DNA of 64,000 nt from DASSQJ01 sp963726295 (GTDB lineage Bacteria > Actinomycetota > Actinomycetes > Actinomycetales > Dermatophilaceae). The stretch is taken from assembly GCA_963726295.1 (NCBI GenBank), contig CAVSBW010000007.1:62001-126000 (forward strand), in the 5' to 3' direction. The notes beneath the pieces are model-generated. The model did no database searches and was not told where the DNA came from. It was given only the letters and a program-made list of their open reading frames with translations. Positions 26,354 to 34,341 of the stretch are shown piece by piece (within the stretch, counting starts at the first letter, position 1; each line of letters begins with the position of its first letter). The translations under genes and the position numbers were made by a program.

Positions 26354-27322
26354 GTGTCAGCTCCGCACCCGGTCATCCGCACCTTCACCGCGGTGGACTG
26401 GACCCCGGACGAGCTGCTGGAGGCCAAGGCCGCGTCGGGGCTGACGGTCGCGGTCGTCATCCCGGCGCGCGACGAGGCGGACACGGTCGCCGACGTCGTC
26501 CGGGGCGTGCGGGCCGCGTGGGTCGAGGACGTCCCGCTCGTGGACGAGCTCGTGGTCATCGACTCCGACTCCACGGACGCCACCGCCCGCGTCGCCGCGG
26601 AGGCCGGCGCCGCGGTGCACGCGGCGGCCGCCGTGCGGCCCGACCTGGGCGCCGCCCGGGGCAAGGGGGAGGCCCTCTGGAAGTCGCTCTTCGTCACCAC
26701 CGCGGACGTCCTCGCCTTCGTCGACTCCGACCTCGTGGAGTGGGGCCCGCACTTCGTGCCCGGGCTGGTCGGCCCCCTCCTCACCACGCCCGAGGTCGCC
26801 CTCGTCAAGGCCGTCTACGACCGCCCGCTCCTCGACGCCGGCGGCCACGAGGCGGAGACCGGCGGGCGGGTCACCGAGCTCGTCGCCCGGCCCCTCATCG
26901 CCCTGCACCGGCCCGGTCTCGCCGGGGTCGTCCAACCCCTGGCCGGGGAGTGGTCGGTGCGGCGCAGGGTGTTCGAGCGGCTCTCGGTCCCGGTCGGCTA
27001 CGGCGTGGAGATCGCCGCCCTCGTCGACACCGCCGACGTGGAGGGCGCCGGCAGCATCGCGCAGGTCGACCTCGGCCGACGCGCCCACCGCCACCACCGT
27101 CACGACACCCTGGGTCCGATGGCGGTGCAGGTGGTGGCGGCCCTCGAGGCCCGCACCGGGGTACGGACGGCGTCGCGCACTCCCGAGGTCGTCACCCTGC
27201 GCCAGTTCGTCCGCGAGGACGGGGGCTTCGTCGCGCACCCCCGCGAGGTCGAGGTGATGGAGCGTCCACCGGCCGTCTCCGTCACCGACCACGCCGACCG
27301 CCGCGCGGAGCTCGGCGCATGA
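26354..27322 (+). CDS. gpgS: Glucosyl-3-phosphoglycerate synthase
   Basis: 322 residues from a GTG at 26354, close to the length of the mycobacterial enzyme. It is a GT-A fold glycosyltransferase (GT81): LTVAVVIPARDEADTVADVV (nucleotide-binding strand), ELVVIDSDSTDATARVAAEA, GKGEALWKSLFVTTADVLAF then VDSDLVEW (the DxD metal-binding motif), and PLAGEWSVRRRVFERLSVPV before a VEIAALVDTADVEGAGSIAQ acceptor segment. It transfers glucose from UDP-glucose to 3-phosphoglycerate, the first step towards glucosylglycerate or methylglucose lipopolysaccharides. The overlap with folP2 (ATGA) matches the mycobacterial order. Confidence 0.92.
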   Translation: MSAPHPVIRTFTAVDWTPDELLEAKAASGLTVAVVIPARDEADTVADVVRGVRAAWVEDVPLVDELVVIDSDSTDATARVAAEAGAAVHAAAAVRPDLGAARGKGEALWKSLFVTTADVLAFVDSDLVEWGPHFVPGLVGPLLTTPEVALVKAVYDRPLLDAGGHEAETGGRVTELVARPLIALHRPGLAGVVQPLAGEWSVRRRVFERLSVPVGYGVEIAALVDTADVEGAGSIAQVDLGRRAHRHHRHDTLGPMAVQVVAALEARTGVRTASRTPEVVTLRQFVREDGGFVAHPREVEVMERPPAVSVTDHADRRAELGA

Positions 27323-28194
27323 GCACCGGCGCACTGCTGCGGATCGGACGCCGCGAGTACCCGCCGACCTCCCGCCTCGTCATGGCCATCGTCAACCGGA
27401 CGCCGGACTCGTTCTACGACAAGGGGATCACCTGGGCCGAGGACGCCGCGATGGAGCGGGTGCGGACCGTCGTCGACCAGGGCGCGGACCTCGTCGACAT
27501 CGGTGGCATCAAGGCCGCGCCCGGTGAGGAGATCGACGCGGCGGAGGAGATGCGACGGGTCGTCGGCTTCGTGGAGCGCGTCCGGGGCGAGTTCCCCGAC
27601 CTCGTCATCAGCGTCGACACCTGGCGGGCCGAGGTGGGCCGGGCCGTGTGCGAGGTGGGCGCCGACGTCCTCAACGACGCCTGGGGTGGAGCAGATCCCG
27701 AGCTGCCTTCCGTCGCAGCCGAGTTCGGCGTGTCCATCGTGCGCACCCACACCGGTTCGGTGACCCCGCGCACCCGGCCGCACCGCATCGAGTACGACGA
27801 CGTCGTGGCCGACGCCCGCGACTCGCTGGTCGCGCAGGCCGAGCGCGCCGTGCAGCTGGGCGTCGACCCGGCTCGCGTGGTCATCGACCCCGCGCACGAC
27901 TTCGGGAAGAACACCTACCACTCGCTGGAGCTCACCCGCCGCCTCGACGAGCTGACGACGCTGGGATGGCCGGTGCTGGTGTCGTTGTCCAACAAGGACT
28001 TCGTCGGTGAGGCGCTCGATCTGCCGGTGGGCGGGCGGCTCACCGGGACGCTCGCCGCCACGGCGATCTCCGCGTGGCACGGGGCGCAGGTCTACCGCGT
28101 CCACGAGGTCGTCGAGACGCGACAGGTGCTCGACCTGGTCTCGGCCGTCACCGGCGACCTCCGACCGGCCCGGACCACGCGGGGGCTGGCGTGA
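27319..28194 (+). CDS. folP2: Dihydropteroate synthase paralogue
   Basis: 291 residues. The ATG at 27319 overlaps the gpgS stop. TIM-barrel DHPS features: VMAIVNRTPDSFYDKGITWA (family motif N-x-T-P-D-S-F), GADLVDIGGIKAAPGEEIDA (usual DIGGESTRPG replaced by IGGIKAAPG), LVISVDTWRAEVGRAVCEVG, VLNDAWGGADPELPSVAAEF and VVIDPAHDFGKNTYHSLELT. The altered pterin/pABA loops are those of FolP2. Known mycobacterial FolP2 does not act as a normal DHPS, so folate synthesis should not be assumed. Coupled genes suggest a link to the glucosylglycerate pathway, unproven. Confidence 0.9.
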   Translation: MSTGALLRIGRREYPPTSRLVMAIVNRTPDSFYDKGITWAEDAAMERVRTVVDQGADLVDIGGIKAAPGEEIDAAEEMRRVVGFVERVRGEFPDLVISVDTWRAEVGRAVCEVGADVLNDAWGGADPELPSVAAEFGVSIVRTHTGSVTPRTRPHRIEYDDVVADARDSLVAQAERAVQLGVDPARVVIDPAHDFGKNTYHSLELTRRLDELTTLGWPVLVSLSNKDFVGEALDLPVGGRLTGTLAATAISAWHGAQVYRVHEVVETRQVLDLVSAVTGDLRPARTTRGLA

Positions 28195-28862
28195 TCGAGG
28201 CCCTCGCGGTCGTCCCGAGTGCGCCGCTGCTGCTCCCCGAGTACACCGGCCGCGACGACGCCGGGGCCGGCCTGCGCGAGCGGTCCCTCGACGTCGTCCG
28301 TGCCGTCCTGCCACCGCGCGGCTCGGGCGGCCGCCTCGTGCTCGTCACCGCGACCGACCGCGACCCCCGCTCCACCCGCCCGGCTCTCGGACGTCGTGTC
28401 GGCACCCACCTGCTCGACCTCGCCGGTGTGGAAGCAGATGACGTGGTCGAGGTGGCGTGGGACGCACCGGTGGACGGATGCCGTGCCGCGGGCTCGGCGC
28501 TCGGTGCCGGACCCGGAGAGGTGGCACTCGTCGTCGTCGCCGACGGCAGCGCCCGCCGCGGCGAGAAGGCGCCGGGGCACCTCGACGAGCGGTCCTTCGG
28601 CCTCGACCGGGAGGTGGTCGACGCGCTGCGGACCTCGGACCCCGAGCGGCTCCTCGCCCTCGACCCCGGGCTGTGCGCTGAGCTCCTCCTCCACGGTCGT
28701 GCGCCGCTGCAGGTGGCCGCGGCGGCCATGGCCTCCTCGGGCCGGATGCGGTGTCCCGACCTGGAGGCCGAGGACCCGTTCGGCGTTCTCTACGTGACGG
28801 CCCGCCTGGAGCGGGCGGCCGGCCGGGGCGAGGGGGCGCCGGCATCCACGTCGTCGAGCTGA
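28191..28862 (+). CDS. Class III extradiol dioxygenase subunit B-like protein
   Basis: 223 residues from a GTG overlapping the folP2 stop (GTGA). It begins VIEALAVVPSAPLLLPEYTG, typical of the LigB-like proteins that in many actinobacteria lie near miaA/miaB. RLVLVTATDRDPRST follows where true dioxygenases have catalytic His. There is no H-x-x-H-x-x iron site, so dioxygenase activity is doubtful. SFGLDREVVDALRTSDPERL and a C-terminal AAAAMASSGRMRCPDLEAE fit the same family. Function unknown; position in the gpgS-folP2 operon is by coupling. Confidence 0.7.
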   Translation: MIEALAVVPSAPLLLPEYTGRDDAGAGLRERSLDVVRAVLPPRGSGGRLVLVTATDRDPRSTRPALGRRVGTHLLDLAGVEADDVVEVAWDAPVDGCRAAGSALGAGPGEVALVVVADGSARRGEKAPGHLDERSFGLDREVVDALRTSDPERLLALDPGLCAELLLHGRAPLQVAAAAMASSGRMRCPDLEAEDPFGVLYVTARLERAAGRGEGAPASTSSS

Positions 28863-29458
28863 CCTACCCGTTCGCCGGGCGCTGGCTGGTGCAGAACAGC
28901 CCGGCCGACCACGTCCCGAGCCACGGCACGACGCTCTTCGCCGCCGCGCACGCCATCGACTTCGTCCCGGTCGACGACCGCGGTCGCACCGCACCGGTCT
29001 CGGTGTCGACCTGGCTGCGACCCGAGCCGGCAGGGCGCTTCCCGGGGCTGGGCCGGCCGGTCACGGCTCCGGCGCCCGGCACGGTGGTGTCGGTCCACGA
29101 CGGGGAGGCGGACCACGATGCCCACAGGGGCCTGCCGTCCGTCTGGTACGCGCTGACCCAGCGCCGGCGCGCGGCGGCAGGGTGGCCGGCGCTCGCCGGC
29201 AACCACGTGGTGCTCCGGGTCGAGGACGGGGTGTACGTCGCGCTGTGCCACCTGCGCCGGGGCAGCGTCGCGGTCGTGGCCGGGCAGGTGGTCGGCGTCG
29301 GCGAGGTGCTGGGGGCGTGCGGCAACTCCGGCAACAGCACCGAGCCGCACCTGCACGTGCAGGCGATGGACGACCGCGACCCGGACGCGGCCGCCGCCCT
29401 CCCGCTGCGCTTCGACGCCTCCCTGCCCCGCAACGGCGACGTCGTCGCCGCCGGCTGA
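28751..29458 (+). CDS. M23-family (LytM-type) peptidase; start uncertain
   Basis: The conserved protein begins ELTYPFAGRWLVQNSPADHV, then PSHGTTLFAAAHAIDFVPVD (zinc ligand H-x-x-x-...-D region), and ends in VVLRVEDGVYVALCHLRRGS, ACGNSGNSTEPHLHVQAMDD (HLH zinc motif). These are the M23 metal residues. No signal peptide is visible. The only ATG/GTG/TTG start upstream is GTG 28751, overlapping the previous gene by 112 bp and adding ~36 Gly/Arg/Pro residues with no family counterpart. A CTG at 28859 would give exactly the CTGA overlap that the neighbouring junctions show (GTGA/ATGA). The true start is therefore unresolved; substrate probably peptidoglycan or a related peptide. Confidence 0.75.
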   Translation: MSRPGGRGPVRRSLRDGPPGAGGRPGRGGAGIHVVELTYPFAGRWLVQNSPADHVPSHGTTLFAAAHAIDFVPVDDRGRTAPVSVSTWLRPEPAGRFPGLGRPVTAPAPGTVVSVHDGEADHDAHRGLPSVWYALTQRRRAAAGWPALAGNHVVLRVEDGVYVALCHLRRGSVAVVAGQVVGVGEVLGACGNSGNSTEPHLHVQAMDDRDPDAAAALPLRFDASLPRNGDVVAAG

Positions 29459-29504
29459 GCGCACCCGCCCGGCGTCCCGCCCCGGGGCGGCATACTCGCT
29501 GACC

Positions 29505-29969
29505 ATGGACGCGCGCACGGTGCTGGTGCTCAACGGACCCAACCTCAACCTGCTGGGGGAGCGGCAGCTCGAGGTCTACGGCACCGCCACCCTCTCGCAC
29601 GTCGAGGGCATCTGCTCGGCCGCCTGCGATGCCGCCGGGCTCGACCTGGACTTCCGGCAGACGAACCACGAGGGCACCCTCGTCGACTGGGTCCAGGAGG
29701 GCCGGGCGGACAGCGCCGGGATCGTCATCAACGCCGCCGGCTACACCCACACGTCGGTGGCCCTGCGCGATGCCCTCGCCGCCTGCCGGGTGCCCCGCGT
29801 CGAGGTGCACGTCAGCGACATCCGCGCCCGTGAGGACTTCCGGCGGTTCAGCTACCTCACCGACGTCTGCGACCACCACGTCATCGGCCACGGCGTCGAG
29901 GGGTACCGCGAGGCCGTGGAGTGGTTGGCCGCCCGGCGCGCGGAGGCGGCGTCGGAGTCCGGTCGCTGA
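29505..29969 (+). CDS. aroQ: 3-dehydroquinate dehydratase, type II
   Basis: 154 residues, the normal size for this dodecameric enzyme. VLNGPNLNLLGERQLEVYGT carries the N-terminal signature with the catalytic Tyr (ExYG) and active-site Arg. Other active-site stretches are RQTNHEGTLVDWVQE, GIVINAAGYTHTSVALRDAL (catalytic His context) and VEVHVSDIRAREDFRRFSYL. It dehydrates 3-dehydroquinate to 3-dehydroshikimate in aromatic synthesis. A CATACT hexamer at ~29488 may be a -10 element only ~15 bp before the ATG. No other shikimate genes are nearby, so it may be a second copy or a quinate-degradation form. Confidence 0.93.
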   Translation: MDARTVLVLNGPNLNLLGERQLEVYGTATLSHVEGICSAACDAAGLDLDFRQTNHEGTLVDWVQEGRADSAGIVINAAGYTHTSVALRDALAACRVPRVEVHVSDIRAREDFRRFSYLTDVCDHHVIGHGVEGYREAVEWLAARRAEAASESGR

Positions 29970-30095
29970 CGTCGACCGCCCGTGACCGCTCGGGGGGCAG
30001 GCGGTCCCGATGTCGCCGAGAGCAGCCCCGTGTGGCCTGTGGATGACCGGGCGTGACTGTCATCGCACACCTGTACGATTGTCCGCAGGTGAGGG

Positions 30096-31973
30096 GTGGC
30101 CGTGAGCGACGTGGACGTGGTCATCGATGCCGTGGCGGCAGCGGTCGAGGACGCGGCGACCTCGCTGCGCTCAGCGGGTTCCCGCTGGTCACCGGACGAG
30201 TGGCTCGCCCTGGTCGGTGCGGCGCAGGTGCTCGTCAACCGGCTGACCGCCGTTCAGGACGTCGCGATGGCTCGTGCGGTGCGCTTCGAGCCGGTCTGGC
30301 AGGAGGGCGGCACTCAGGGCTGGGCCGAGCACGGGCCGGGTCGCGTTGCTTTGGGGGGTGTCGACCTCGTGGCCGCCCGGACCGGCTCGTCGCACCACCA
30401 GGCCCGGCGTCGCGTCGAGCTCGCTGTGCGACTGGCGGGCCGCGACCCACGCGACACGGACGATGCCGAACGCCCCGAGCCCACCGGGCTGGACGGGCTG
30501 CTCGCTGCCATGCGGGAGGGCGTGCTCGACCAGTACCGCGCCTCCGTCGTCGCGGAGGAGCTCGAGGGGTGCCCGGTCGACGTCGCGCGCGCCGTCGTCT
30601 CCGCGCTCGGCGCCGCACCTCCCGGACGAGGCCGCCGCCGGGCTGCGCCGGAGGACGCGGAGGATGCTCGCGCGCATCTCGCCCGACCTGCTCCGTCAGA
30701 GGGCGGAACGGGCGCGCGCGGAGACGGGACTGGGCGGTGGGTCGAGGTGCCCGGCGTCGACGTCTGGCAGGGGCGCTTCCCCAGCGAGGCGTCCGCGACG
30801 GCGTGGGCTGCCGTCGACGCGCTCGCCCGCCGGTACGTCGCCGAGGGCCGCTGCGGCACGATCGAGCAGGCGCGCGGGAGGGCGCTGACCGACCTCGTCA
30901 CGCAGCAGGCGGATGTCGAGGTCGACGTCGTGCTCACCGTCCCCGCCGAGGTCGCGCACCCCGGCAGCGAGGTCGGCGGCGACCGGCCAGAGGGTGCTGG
31001 CCGGTCCACCCGGTCCACTCGGTCCACCCGGTCCGCCCGGTCCGCCCGGTCCACCCGGTCCACCCGGTCCACCCGGTCCACCAGGTCCACCAGGTCCACC
31101 CGGTCAGCCGGGTCGACCCGGTCGACGCCGAGGCGGAGTCAGGGGGTGGACCGGTCCCGGCGCTCCACAGCGGCATCGGTCGGGCACGTGGCACCGGCGA
31201 CCGGGTCGGGCGCGACGACGCGACGGGCCGATGACCTCGTGCAGGTCCAGGGGTCGCGGCCCGGCGAGCCCGTGCTCGTGCCGAGGGGCTGGCTCGCCGG
31301 GCACCACGGGTCCGGTGGGGGGACCGTCGCGTGCCACGGGGACAGCGGTGCCCGCGTGGATCCCGGGGGCGACCTCTCGAGCGATGCCTATCGCCCCGGT
31401 CGCCGGCTGGCCGCTCTTGTCCGAGGTCGCGATGGGCGGTGCCGCTTCCCCGGCTGCTCGGTGGCCGCGCGGTTCTGCGACGTCGACCACGTCCGGGCCT
31501 GGCCGAGCGGCCCCACCGCGGCGACCAACCTCGTGTGCCTGTGCCGTCGGCACCACCGCACCAAGCAGCTGCCGGGCTGGTTCCTGCGGCTGCACGCCGA
31601 CGGCACCGCCGTGTGGACCGACCCCACCGGGATGGTTCGCACGACGCATGCGATCGACGCCCTCGACGTCGTGGTCCTCCCGGCCGCGGCGCCGGCTCCT
31701 CCACGGGCAGGGGAGCCGTCACGAGAGCAGGGTCTCCGTGAGGTGGACCCCACAAAGGGGCAGGGCCGCCGTGAGGTGGACCCAACAGGGGAGCAGGGCC
31801 CCCGCGGCCCGGCGCTTCCCAGCCTCCTCGAGGACCGTCTCGACCGGTGCCTGCACGAGCACGAGGTGCTTCGCCAGCACTGCCGGTGCCACAGGAGGGC
31901 CGGAGAGCGATCGGGAGCGGCGAGACCCCGAGCCCCCGACCACCGCAGCCGCCACGAGCCGCCGCCGTTCTGA
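30096..31973 (+). CDS. DUF222/HNH endonuclease-domain protein (13E12-type) with an internal out-of-frame segment
   Basis: 625 codons from GTG 30096 (GTG 30102 also fits, with GAGGGG upstream). Residues ~1-290 are a DUF222 domain; residues ~455-520 form the HNH nuclease (GRDGRCRFPGCSVAARFCDV then DHVRAWPSGPTAATNLVCLC RRHH). About 40 codons (30613-30732) read a Pro/Arg/Gly-rich nonsense sequence in this frame, while the +1 frame there encodes HLPDEAAAGLRRRTRRMLAR then ISPDLLRQRAERARAETGL, the conserved DUF222 text. Two opposite indels must flank it. Residues ~303-345 are RST/RSA repeats and ~545-568 are 11-residue repeats. Such proteins are multicopy in actinobacteria and of uncertain function. 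Confidence 0.75.
   Translation: MAVSDVDVVIDAVAAAVEDAATSLRSAGSRWSPDEWLALVGAAQVLVNRLTAVQDVAMARAVRFEPVWQEGGTQGWAEHGPGRVALGGVDLVAARTGSSHHQARRRVELAVRLAGRDPRDTDDAERPEPTGLDGLLAAMREGVLDQYRASVVAEELEGCPVDVARAVVSALGAAPPGRGRRRAAPEDAEDARAHLARPAPSEGGTGARGDGTGRWVEVPGVDVWQGRFPSEASATAWAAVDALARRYVAEGRCGTIEQARGRALTDLVTQQADVEVDVVLTVPAEVAHPGSEVGGDRPEGAGRSTRSTRSTRSARSARSTRSTRSTRSTRSTRSTRSAGSTRSTPRRSQGVDRSRRSTAASVGHVAPATGSGATTRRADDLVQVQGSRPGEPVLVPRGWLAGHHGSGGGTVACHGDSGARVDPGGDLSSDAYRPGRRLAALVRGRDGRCRFPGCSVAARFCDVDHVRAWPSGPTAATNLVCLCRRHHRTKQLPGWFLRLHADGTAVWTDPTGMVRTTHAIDALDVVVLPAAAPAPPRAGEPSREQGLREVDPTKGQGRREVDPTGEQGPRGPALPSLLEDRLDRCLHEHEVLRQHCRCHRRAGERSGAARPRAPDHRSRHEPPPF
31003..31128. repeat. 9-bp minisatellite (GGTCCACCC), about 11 near-perfect copies plus degenerate ones
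   Basis: Continuous 9-bp units from 31003 to 31101 (GGTCCACCC with ACTC, GCCC and ACCA variants), then GGTCAGCCG, GGTCGACCC and GGTCGACGC. Encodes Arg-Ser-Thr triplets in the HNH gene frame, between the DUF222 and HNH domains. The +1 frame encodes collagen-like Gly-Pro-Pro. Confidence 0.95.
31728..31800 (+). repeat. 33-bp in-frame direct repeat, two copies plus a partial copy
   Basis: Units at 31728 and 31761 and a truncated copy at 31794. Each encodes 11 residues around GQGRREVDPT in the C-terminal tail of the HNH protein, after the nuclease domain. Confidence 0.85.
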
Positions 31974-32116
31974 GCCGCCGCGTCGACCGCTGAGCTTCCA
32001 CCATCGCCGGCGCTCATCGTGAGGCTGACCGCGCGTGGGTGGCGGTGCCTGGATGGCGGTGCCTGGGTGTCGGGTCGGCCGCCCGTCGGCCCACCGGCGG
32101 GGACCCGGCACAGGGG

Positions 32117-33073
32117 TCAGCGGCGGTGCCTCTCCTCCTCGACCTTGGGGGCGGTTCGGACCAGCCGCAGCGCGGTGACCAGCCCGATGCCGCCGACCAC
32201 GTTGCCGAGGCCCGCCCAGAGGATGGCGGTGAGGAACTCGCCGACGGTGACGTCCCCGCCGGCGAACGCGGCGCCCAGGATGAACACCGAGTCGAGGACG
32301 CAGTGGAACAGCTCGGCGCCGACGAGCAGGGCACCGAAGAGGATGGCCGGCACGATCCGCACGCCGAGGCTGTCCGTGGCGTGCTGCATCCGGGTCATGA
32401 GGGTGATCACGACCCCGGCCAGGACGGCGAGGAGGAAGCTGTCCACCCCGACCCCGAGGTTCGCGTAGTGCTCGCCGACGGTGCGGGCGGTGGGCCGCAG
32501 GTCGGGCCGGGCCGTGACGATGACCCAGATCATCAGCGCACCACCGAGGACGTTGGTCACGAGCGTGACGGCCCACAGCCGGGCCAGCCTCCCCCACGAG
32601 CAGTGCCCGGCGGCCACCGCCGTCACCGGGACGAGGAAGTTCTCGGTGAACAGCTCGCTGCGGGCGAGCAGCAGGGCCACGAAACCCACGGAGAAGGCGA
32701 GCGACGCGAGCAGCGGGTTCCGGGTCTCGTGGAGGACGACGAGGTAGGCGAGCACGCCCACGCCGACGTCGATCCCGCCGAGCAGTCCGGTGGGGACGAG
32801 TGAGCGCAGGGGCCGCTCCAGGCGCTCCTGACCTTCGTCGAGCAGCCGCTCGAAGGCCTCGTCGAGCTCCTCCTCGGTCTTCTCGTCCGCGAGCGCGGCC
32901 TCCTGCGCCGGCTCGGTGCGGTCGGCCGCCCCGGACCCGTCTCCCGGGTCGTCCCCGGGGGGCCCGGCATCGTCGGCGGCCCGGTCCTCGTCGGCGCCCC
33001 GAGCCCCGTCGGCACCGTCGCCGCTCGCGCCGTGCCGGCCACGACGGGAAACGGTCTCGTTGGTGCCTGCCAC
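32117..33073 (-). CDS. Formate/nitrite transporter (FNT) family channel, YfdC-like
   Basis: 318 residues from a GTG at 33073. Residues 1-65 are an acidic, Asp/Gly/Ala-rich cytoplasmic tail, then an amphipathic stretch ELDEAFERLLDEGQERLERP. Six TM helices follow, with SLVPTGLLGGIDVGVGVLAY (FNT TM1), LLARSELFTENFLVPVTAVA (the ExFT-x-N signature of the broken TM2 helix), and GHCSWGRLARLWAVTLVTNV. The second half has ILFGALLVGAELFHCVLDSV and GAAFAGGDVTVGEFLTAILW. The central His of formate/nitrite channels is not obvious at its usual place (MQHATDSL precedes the fifth helix), so the substrate is unclear. Convergent with the HNH gene; 31974-32116 holds only a short TGGCGGTGCCTGG duplication. Confidence 0.85.
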   Translation of the reverse strand: MAGTNETVSRRGRHGASGDGADGARGADEDRAADDAGPPGDDPGDGSGAADRTEPAQEAALADEKTEEELDEAFERLLDEGQERLERPLRSLVPTGLLGGIDVGVGVLAYLVVLHETRNPLLASLAFSVGFVALLLARSELFTENFLVPVTAVAAGHCSWGRLARLWAVTLVTNVLGGALMIWVIVTARPDLRPTARTVGEHYANLGVGVDSFLLAVLAGVVITLMTRMQHATDSLGVRIVPAILFGALLVGAELFHCVLDSVFILGAAFAGGDVTVGEFLTAILWAGLGNVVGGIGLVTALRLVRTAPKVEEERHRR

Positions 33074-33183
33074 GGACGCAACCTAGCCGCGCGCCACCGG
33101 CGTGCGGGTCGTCGCCGCACGGGCTGTCGAGGACGGCCGGCCCGACAGGCGGCCGGCCCCCGGTCCCCGGGTCCCCCGGGGTC

Positions 33184-34311
33184 TCAGGGCCGGTAGCCGG
33201 TGGGCTCCTCGCCGAGGTCGACGATGGCCGCGACCGGACCGCCGCCGTCCGGGCCCTGGTGGGCGGCCGAGACGGAGACGAACACCGCCGGGTCGCCGGT
33301 GACCGCCGCCGTGACGCCCCCGACCGCGGCCTTGATCTGCCGGTGCCAGTGGACGTCGGAGTCGTCGAGCATCGCGTTGCGGCGGCCGTGCACCATCCCG
33401 TCCTGGCTCGCCTCGCACTTGAGGAACACGTTGACCAGCCGACCCGCGATGTCGGAGGGGTGCGGTCGCTCGGGCAGGTCGAGACCGGCGTCGCGGATGG
33501 CGTCCCAGATGCCGTCGGCGTCGAGGGCGTCGGCCATCACCGAGTGGCCGATGCGGTACCGGCCGCCCACCCCGCGGGCGTTGCCGACGACGACGACCTG
33601 GGCCCGGTCGAGCTCGACCCCGGACGAGCACGACGCCACTGACGAGTACAGCGAACGGTCGCGCAGGACGTCCTCGTCGCGCGGCATCCCGATCTCGCCG
33701 AGGGCGACCGCGATGCCGAGCGCCGTCCCGCCGTTGGACACGTCCATGGACGTCAGCGTGTCCTCGGTGAAGACGTCCTTGCCGCGGCTCTTGGCGTCGC
33801 GGATCGTGTCGATGGTGAGCAGCGGGGTCTTCGTCTGGACGTAGTGGACGTCGGAGGTCGACTCGATGCCGGCCCGCTCCATCGCCACCTTCACGGCGTC
33901 GGCGACCTTGGTCACCATCCCCTGCCGGCCGATGTCCTCCGGCAGGAGCTTCTCGCTCATCGCGAAGCCCACGGTCATGCGGGGCTCGTCGGTCTGCTCC
34001 GCCTTCCCGGCCGGCACGGTGGCGAAGATCGTCGCGTGCGGGCTGATGACGCCATCGGTGCCGCCGGACCAGACGATCGGGATGTCCTTGACGCGCTCGG
34101 GGTCGGCGCCCTTCTCGACGAGCAGCTCGCGGAAGGCGCGGTCGGCGATGATCCGGGTGTAGTCGTTGACCCCGCCGTTGCCCTCGGTCTTGCCGATGAC
34201 GGCGATGACGCGGTCGGCCTCCATGACCCCCTCGTCGATGAGCGTGCCGAGCTCGGAGGCGTCGGAGACGGAGTGGAGGGGGACCTTGCGGACCTCGATG
34301 GCGTCGGGCAT
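33184..34311 (-). CDS. Ring-opening amidohydrolase (cyanuric acid amidohydrolase/barbiturase family)
   Basis: 375 residues, ATG at 34311 with GGAAGGAACGCCCAG upstream. Proteins of this family have three homologous repeats, each giving a Ser and Lys. Visible here: IAVIGKTEGNGGVNDYTRII (repeat 1 Lys), PIVWSGGTDGVISPHATIFA (repeat 1 Ser-Gly-Gly), TKTPLLTIDT then SMDVSNGGTALGIAVALGEI (repeat 2), SSVASCSSGVELDRAQVVVV and KCEASQDGMVHGRRNAMLDD (repeat 3). It hydrolyses the ring of a cyclic imide-amide such as barbiturate or cyanurate. Which one cannot be told; the neighbouring genes favour a nucleobase-derived ring. SSVASCSSG carries an extra Cys relative to the usual SSVASSG. Follows the carbamate kinase by 30 bp. 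Confidence 0.9.
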   Translation of the reverse strand: MPDAIEVRKVPLHSVSDASELGTLIDEGVMEADRVIAVIGKTEGNGGVNDYTRIIADRAFRELLVEKGADPERVKDIPIVWSGGTDGVISPHATIFATVPAGKAEQTDEPRMTVGFAMSEKLLPEDIGRQGMVTKVADAVKVAMERAGIESTSDVHYVQTKTPLLTIDTIRDAKSRGKDVFTEDTLTSMDVSNGGTALGIAVALGEIGMPRDEDVLRDRSLYSSVASCSSGVELDRAQVVVVGNARGVGGRYRIGHSVMADALDADGIWDAIRDAGLDLPERPHPSDIAGRLVNVFLKCEASQDGMVHGRRNAMLDDSDVHWHRQIKAAVGGVTAAVTGDPAVFVSVSAAHQGPDGGGPVAAIVDLGEEPTGYRP

Positions 34312-34341
34312 CTGGGCGTTCCTTCCGTGGGTTTGCCGGTG

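Noticed and set aside
30913..32022. Collagen-like Gly-Pro-Pro protein on the plus strand.
   Set aside because: It is the +1 frame of the 9-bp minisatellite in the HNH gene. Its flanks do not resemble any protein, while the HNH frame carries real domains on both sides.
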